A stretch of DNA of 64,000 nt. Origin: UBA1926 sp036732005 (lineage in GTDB: Bacteria; Planctomycetota; Phycisphaerae; Phycisphaerales; UBA1924). The stretch lies in NCBI GenBank assembly GCA_036732005.1, contig DAINDF010000014.1:17241-81240 (forward strand), given 5' to 3'. Below, in pieces: positions 60,241-64,000 of the stretch. The stretch's first letter is position 1. Every line of letters begins with the position of its first letter. Under the pieces are notes generated by a model. The model was given only the letters and a program-made list of their open reading frames with translations, did no database searches and was not told the DNA's origin. The translations under genes were made by a program, and so were the position numbers.

Positions 60241-61710
60241 ATGCCCTTCGGCCGCCCCGACCGACAGCCCCCCGACCCCGGCACGCCGTTCACCCGCGCA
60301 GTCGCGTTGATCGCGGCGGTCGTCGCCACGCTGGCGGTGGTCGCGATCCAGAACATCCCCCCGCTGGTGGAGTTCTTCGGGCCGCCCCCGCAGCAGGCCG
60401 AGGCCGCGACGCCAGAGCCCCGGGCTATCACCCCCCCGCTCACGGGCGACCCGTTCACCACCCTGGGCCGGCTGTTCGTGAAGATGTCCGACCTCGTCCG
60501 GCAGGACCCCTCCGCCCTGCCGACCCTCGACCGGTTCGCGACCGGCGACGCCGACCGGCTCCGGGCCGCCATCGTCGCCGGCGAACTCGCGGGCGACGAG
60601 GCGGCGGCCCAACGCCTCACCGATCTGCTCGGCAGACTCGACCCCGACGACCCGCTCGCCCGGGACGCGGCCGACCTGCTGCCCGTCTACACCCCCCCGG
60701 GCGACGACGGCGGAGCCGCGGAGGGGGCACCCGTCCCGCCCGCAATCGCGGCCCGCCTGCGCGAGCACCACGGCTTCTTCGCCGAGGTCGCCCTCACCCA
60801 CCACCTGCCCCCCGACAACCCCGAGCGGGCCGCGCTGCTCACCGGCGGCGCGACCATGATCGCGGTGATGATGACCGCCCTGGGCGTCGGGGCGCTGGCC
60901 GTGCTCGTCGGCGTGGTGCTCTTCGTCGTGGCCGTGGTGCAGGCGTCGCGCGGCAAGATGCGCGCGGCCCTGGTGCCCCCCGAGCCCGGCGGGAGCGTCT
61001 ACCTCGAGGTCTTCGCCCTGTTCGTCGGCGGGTTCCTCCTGCTCAAGGGGGTCACCACGCTCCTGGCGATCGCCTTCCCCACCGCCACCTGGCTGGGCGC
61101 CGCGGCCATCGTCCTGCAATGGGGGCTGCTCGCGGTCGTCTTCTGGCCCCGCCTGCGCGGCATGTCGGGCGAGCGCTTCGCGGGCACGATCGGGTGGCAC
61201 ACCGGGCGGGGGTTCTGGCGCGAGGTGGGCTGGGGCGTCCTGGGCTATCTCGCGGGGCTGCCGGTCTACCTCGCGGGGCTCGCGCTCACCGTGCTCGCGC
61301 TGTTCATCGCGACGCTGATCCGGGGTCTTTCCAGCGGCGGAGAACCCCCGCTGCCGAGCGAGACCATCTTCGAGATCATCGGGTCCAGCCCGCCGCTCGA
61401 ACTCCTGCTCTTCTTCTCGCTCGCCGTCCTCTGGGCGCCGCTGTGCGAGGAATCGGTCTTCCGGGGCGCGCTCTACCGCCACTTCCGGGGCCGCTGGGGC
61501 GTGGCCGCGGCGGCGCTGGGCAGCGCGACGCTGTTCGGCTTCATGCACGGCTACGGCCCGCTGTTCGTGTTCCCGCTGATCGCGCTGGGCACCGTCTTCG
61601 CCGTGATGCGTGAGTGGCGCGGCAGCCTCATCGCCCCGATGACCGCCCACTTCCTGCACAACGGCACGGTCACCGTGCTCCTGCTCGTGATGCTCCGCGT
61701 GCTGGCGTGA
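60241..61710 (+). CDS. CPBP-family intramembrane metalloprotease
   Basis: A 489-residue membrane protein with about nine hydrophobic segments: one at 20-38, two about 200-235, then from about 255 on. The active-site motifs of the CPBP (CAAX protease and bacteriocin-processing) family are CEESVFRG (Glu-Glu and Arg, about 402-410), FGFMHG (about 438-443) and HFLHNG (about 470-475). A long soluble region with weak conservation (about 40-190) between the first and second segment is unusual. Substrate unknown. Confidence 0.87.
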   Translation: MPFGRPDRQPPDPGTPFTRAVALIAAVVATLAVVAIQNIPPLVEFFGPPPQQAEAATPEPRAITPPLTGDPFTTLGRLFVKMSDLVRQDPSALPTLDRFATGDADRLRAAIVAGELAGDEAAAQRLTDLLGRLDPDDPLARDAADLLPVYTPPGDDGGAAEGAPVPPAIAARLREHHGFFAEVALTHHLPPDNPERAALLTGGATMIAVMMTALGVGALAVLVGVVLFVVAVVQASRGKMRAALVPPEPGGSVYLEVFALFVGGFLLLKGVTTLLAIAFPTATWLGAAAIVLQWGLLAVVFWPRLRGMSGERFAGTIGWHTGRGFWREVGWGVLGYLAGLPVYLAGLALTVLALFIATLIRGLSSGGEPPLPSETIFEIIGSSPPLELLLFFSLAVLWAPLCEESVFRGALYRHFRGRWGVAAAALGSATLFGFMHGYGPLFVFPLIALGTVFAVMREWRGSLIAPMTAHFLHNGTVTVLLLVMLRVLA

Positions 61711-61759
61711 CGAGTCGAACGCGAGGGCAGAAACCGGGTTCAACGCGGGGGTTCGAAAC

Positions 61760-61845
61760 GAGCCCGGAGCGCGAGCGACGGGCCGATCGGCGTTGCGTCT
61801 CCGGATGTCACCGGTTCCCCGACCCGTCGCTGACGCTCCGGGCTC
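61760..61845 (+). repeat. 86-bp stem-loop repeat, copy 1
   Basis: 23-bp arms (GAGCCCGGAGCG(C/T)(G/C)AGCGACGGG and its inverse) around a 40-base asymmetrical loop. Copies 1 and 2 are in one orientation. Confidence 0.85.
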
Positions 61846-61997
61846 ATTCAAGGCAATTCTCCTTGACCTTCGCGTCCTTCGCGTCCTTCGCGTTGAACCC
61901 GTCTTCCCGCCTCCGCGACCTCCGCGTCTCCGCGTTCAGAGCTCGAGCGGAGGCGGGAACGCGAAGGTCGCGAAGGACTCGAAGGGAGGATCGAAAG
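61846..61997 (+). repeat. Composite CCTTCGCG/CTCCGCG repeat between stem-loops 1 and 2
   Basis: A 152-base segment with runs of CCTTCGCGT and CTCCGCGT and an internal inverted tail. It is nearly the reverse complement of 63827-63977 on the other side of gatA. Confidence 0.8.
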
Positions 61998-62083
61998 GAG
62001 CCCAGAGCGTGAGCGACGGGCGGACCGGCGGCGCGTCTCCGGATGACCTCGGACCGCCGGCCCGTCGCTGACGCTCCGGGCTC
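61998..62083 (+). repeat. 86-bp stem-loop repeat, copy 2
   Basis: Same arms and loop as copy 1, 238 bases further on. A partial CCTTCGTGTCCTTCGCG segment follows (62098-62125) before gatA. The 429-base stretch 61711-62139 is all repeat DNA with no gene. Confidence 0.85.
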
Positions 62084-62139
62084 TTCCAAGACAACACGCC
62101 GTGGCCTTCGTGTCCTTCGCGTTCAGGCCTTTGTCCGCG

Positions 62140-63603
62140 TCACGCAACGAGCGGCGCAAACGCGACCTGGCGCTCGAGCATCCGCGCGACGCGGAGCAGG
62201 CGGGTCTCTCCCCACGCCGGGCCCACGATCTGCACGCCCGCGGGCAGGGTCGCGCCGTCGACCTCCGCCGTGCGCACGGGGACGGTGATCGCCGGCAGGC
62301 CCGCGAGGCTGACGCCGGCGGTGTAGACATCCTCGAGGTAGAGCGCCAGCGGGTCGTCGAGCTTCTCGCCGAGGCGGAACGCGGGCCCGGGCGTCGCGGG
62401 CATGAGCAGCGCGTCGCACGGCGAGTCCCCCTCCAGCACCGCGTCGTAATCGCCCTTGATCAGGCGGCGGGCCTTGAGGGCGGTGAGGTAGTACGCGTCG
62501 TAGTACCCGCTCGAGAGGATGTGCGTGCCCAGCATGATGCGCCGGCGGACCTCGCGCCCGAAGCCCTCCGAGCGCGAGCGGGCGAAGAGGTCCTCCAGGT
62601 CCGCGGGCGTGTCGCACCGGTGCCCGTAACGCACCCCGTCGAAGCGGGCGAGGTTGCTCGACGCCTCCGCGGGCGCGATGAGGTAGTACGCCGCGACCGC
62701 GTGCCCCGCGTGCGGCAAATCGACCTCGACGATCTCCGCCCCCAGGCCGCGCAGGGCCCCGATCGCGGTGCGCAGCGCCTCGTCGATCGCGGGGTGGTTG
62801 CCGCCCGAGCGGGCCTGTTTCGGCACGCCGACGCGGAGCTTCTCGACGGGCGTCTCGAGCTCGGCGAGCGGGTCGCCCACCCCGAGCGAGGAACTCGTCA
62901 GGTCGTGCGCATCGACGCCGGCGATCACGCGGTAGACCAGGGCCGCGTCACGCACGCTCGGCGCGAACGGCCCGATCTGGTCGAGGCTCGACGCGTACGC
63001 CACCAGCCCCCACCGGCTCACGCGCCCGTAGGTGGGCTTGAACCCGACCGTGCCCGTGTGGCTCGCGGGCTGGCGGATCGAGCCCCCGGTGTCCGACCCC
63101 AGCGCGATCGGGGTTAGCCCCGCGGCGACGGCGCAGGCCGAGCCCGAGGACGAGCCCCCGCAGGTGCGCGACTCGTCCCACGGGTTGCGCGAGGGCCCGA
63201 AGACGGAGTGCTCGCCCGAGGCGCCCATCGCGAACTCGTCGAGGTTGGTCTTGCCGACGATGACCGCCCCCGCGTTGATCAGCCGCTGGGCCGCCGTCGC
63301 GGTAAAGGGGGAGCGGTAGCCCTCGAGCATCCGGCTGGCGCAGGTGGTCTTGCCCCAGGCGAGGCAGATGTTGTCCTTGATCGCGACGGGCACGCCCGCG
63401 AGGGGGAGGCTGTCCGCGTCCCCCGCGGCGACCCGGGCGTCGATCGCCTGGGCCTGCTCGCTCGCCCGCTGGTGGAAGACCTGCGTGAACGCGTTGAGGC
63501 GGGCGTTGCGCTCGTCCACCCGCCCGAGCGCCAGCGCGACGACCTCCGAGGCGGAGGCCTTCCGCGTGCGCACGGCGTCGGCGATCTCGGTCGCGCTGGG
63601 CAT
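62140..63603 (-). CDS. gatA: Asp-tRNA(Asn)/Glu-tRNA(Gln) amidotransferase subunit A
   Basis: A 487-residue amidase-signature enzyme; it makes ammonia from glutamine for GatB to amidate Asp-tRNA(Asn) or Glu-tRNA(Gln). The Ser-cisSer-Lys triad is Lys76 (AIKDN), Ser151 (GGSSSGS) and Ser175 (GGSIRQPA), with spacing equal to S. aureus GatA (79, 154, 178). ATG at 63603 is the family start; the frame is open 40 codons further up through repeat DNA (no support). gatB and gatC are not adjacent. The gene is bracketed by inverted repeat blocks (61760-62083 and 63741-64000). Confidence 0.95.
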   Translation of the reverse strand: MPSATEIADAVRTRKASASEVVALALGRVDERNARLNAFTQVFHQRASEQAQAIDARVAAGDADSLPLAGVPVAIKDNICLAWGKTTCASRMLEGYRSPFTATAAQRLINAGAVIVGKTNLDEFAMGASGEHSVFGPSRNPWDESRTCGGSSSGSACAVAAGLTPIALGSDTGGSIRQPASHTGTVGFKPTYGRVSRWGLVAYASSLDQIGPFAPSVRDAALVYRVIAGVDAHDLTSSSLGVGDPLAELETPVEKLRVGVPKQARSGGNHPAIDEALRTAIGALRGLGAEIVEVDLPHAGHAVAAYYLIAPAEASSNLARFDGVRYGHRCDTPADLEDLFARSRSEGFGREVRRRIMLGTHILSSGYYDAYYLTALKARRLIKGDYDAVLEGDSPCDALLMPATPGPAFRLGEKLDDPLALYLEDVYTAGVSLAGLPAITVPVRTAEVDGATLPAGVQIVGPAWGETRLLRVARMLERQVAFAPLVA

Positions 63604-63639
63604 GGCGGTCAGTGTAGTGGGCCTGTGGGCTCTCCGACG

Positions 63640-63740
63640 CAAGGGGTTGAACGCGGAGACGCGGAGATCGCGGAGGCGGGAAGACGGGCTCAACACGAAG
63701 GCCGCGAGGGACGCGAAGGTCACGGAGACTTGCCTTGATT
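63640..63740 (-). repeat. CTCCGCG/CCTTCGCG composite repeat between gatA and stem-loop 3
   Basis: Reverse orientation of the segment type at 61846. Its distal part, from about 63686 into stem-loop 3, recurs almost exactly at about 63931 (ACACGAAGG...GAGACTTGCC). Confidence 0.75.
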
Positions 63741-63826
63741 GAGCCCGGAGCGTCAGCGACGGGCCGGGGGTCCGTGGGGGTCAGGCGACGCAGCGCCGAT
63801 TGGCCCGTCGCTCACGCTCCGGGCTC
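63741..63826 (-). repeat. 86-bp stem-loop repeat, copy 3 (inverted)
   Basis: Arms as copies 1-2. Its 40-base loop matches copy 1 when reverse-complemented, so this copy is inverted relative to copies 1 and 2. Confidence 0.85.
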
Positions 63827-63977
63827 CTTTCGATCCTCCCTTCGAGTCCTTCGCGACCTTCGCGTTCCCGCCTCCGCTTGAGCTCTGAACGCGGAGACGC
63901 GGAGAGCGCGGAGGCGGGAACCTGGTTCAACACGAAGGACGCGAAGGACGCGAAGGTCACGGAGACTTGCCTTGATT
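63827..63977 (-). repeat. Composite repeat between stem-loops 3 and 4 (inverted)
   Basis: A 151-base segment; its reverse complement aligns along its whole length with 61846-61997, with scattered differences. Confidence 0.8.
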
Positions 63978-64000
63978 GAGCCCGGAGCGTCAGCGACGGG
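63978..64000 (-). repeat. 86-bp stem-loop repeat, copy 4, cut by window edge
   Basis: Only the first 23-bp arm (GAGCCCGGAGCGTCAGCGAC + GGG) is visible. It is 237 bases from copy 3, the same period as on the left side. The 397-base stretch 63604-64000 has no gene. Confidence 0.75.

Noticed and set aside
63604..63723. N-terminal extension of gatA upstream of 63603
   Set aside because: The extra residues come from the CCTTCGCG/CTCCGCG repeat DNA and are not part of the amidase fold.
61760..64000. CRISPR array or IS element at the gatA repeats
   Set aside because: Units are 86 bp stem-loops with ~152-bp repeated spacers, not 25-40 bp repeats with unique spacers; no transposase or target-site duplication visible.

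Overview
The window looks like chromosome of a high-GC planctomycete of the class Phycisphaerae, order Phycisphaerales or close to it. The main evidence is a set of five secreted proteins (15177-16616, 16759-19092, 19234-21762, 41272-43614, 45285-47261) that end in the paired, usually Cys-bounded degenerate dockerin-like module (GC-type dockerin) that I associate with Phycisphaerales. A Gram-negative envelope is shown by bamA, an OmpH/Skp chaperone, lpxD and lpxC in one run. FlgM and a MAF/DUF115-type protein suggest a flagellum. The sequence is a draft: a 10-N gap lies at 26227-26236.

Layout. 1-3116: partial endonuclease/exonuclease/phosphatase protein, D-2-hydroxyacid dehydrogenase, small membrane protein, and a divergent pyrimidine-salvage pair (upp and a yeast-type cytosine deaminase). 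3189-5830: two tandem, coupled, Gly-rich secreted paralogues. 5937-11849: a giant DUF115 protein fused to a radical-SAM-like domain without its cysteines, two envelope proteins and FlgM. 11897-15053: ROK kinase, ispE, Nif3-like protein. 15177-21762: three dockerin-type secreted proteins, one an alpha-amylase-family enzyme. 21803-27143: GbsR/MarR regulator with a perfect palindrome upstream, UbiA-type prenyltransferase, ferredoxin, AlkC-like protein, small unknowns and membrane proteins around the gap. 27172-32124: a phage-like module (LexA/CI-type repressor, HTH protein, ABC-ATPase/GNAT fusion, small protein, terminase large subunit) without capsid, portal or integrase genes. 32158-37182: 1674-residue AsmA/TamB-like protein. 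37361-40960: nusG, secE, tRNA-Trp, rpmG, tuf, tRNA-Thr, transcribed leftward. 41272-49380: DUF1028/FG-GAP dockerin protein, Ycf46-like AAA ATPase, kexin-like protease, transketolase. 49690-61710: dnaN, the bamA-skp-lpxD-lpxC run, a pseudopilin-like cluster, thioesterase, nuoE, CPBP protease. 61760-64000: gatA bracketed by copies of a ~238-bp composite repeat lying in opposite orientations on its two sides.

How genes work together. Cytosine deaminase and Upp would take cytosine to uracil to UMP. BamA, OmpH, LpxD and LpxC serve outer-membrane protein and lipid A biogenesis, with AsmA/TamB-like lipid transport a likely partner. tuf, rpmG, secE and nusG form the usual translation/secretion/transcription cluster, but it ends at nusG: no rplK follows. 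The secreted dockerin-type proteins share an anchoring signal but no cohesin partner is encoded here.

The most unusual loci are the terminase/ABC-GNAT module under an apparently self-cleaving repressor, the DUF115 protein with a cysteine-free radical-SAM-like domain, and the inverted repeat arrays around gatA. No rRNA, CRISPR array or transposase was seen. All calls come from reading the sequence and remembered family motifs; no database search was run.
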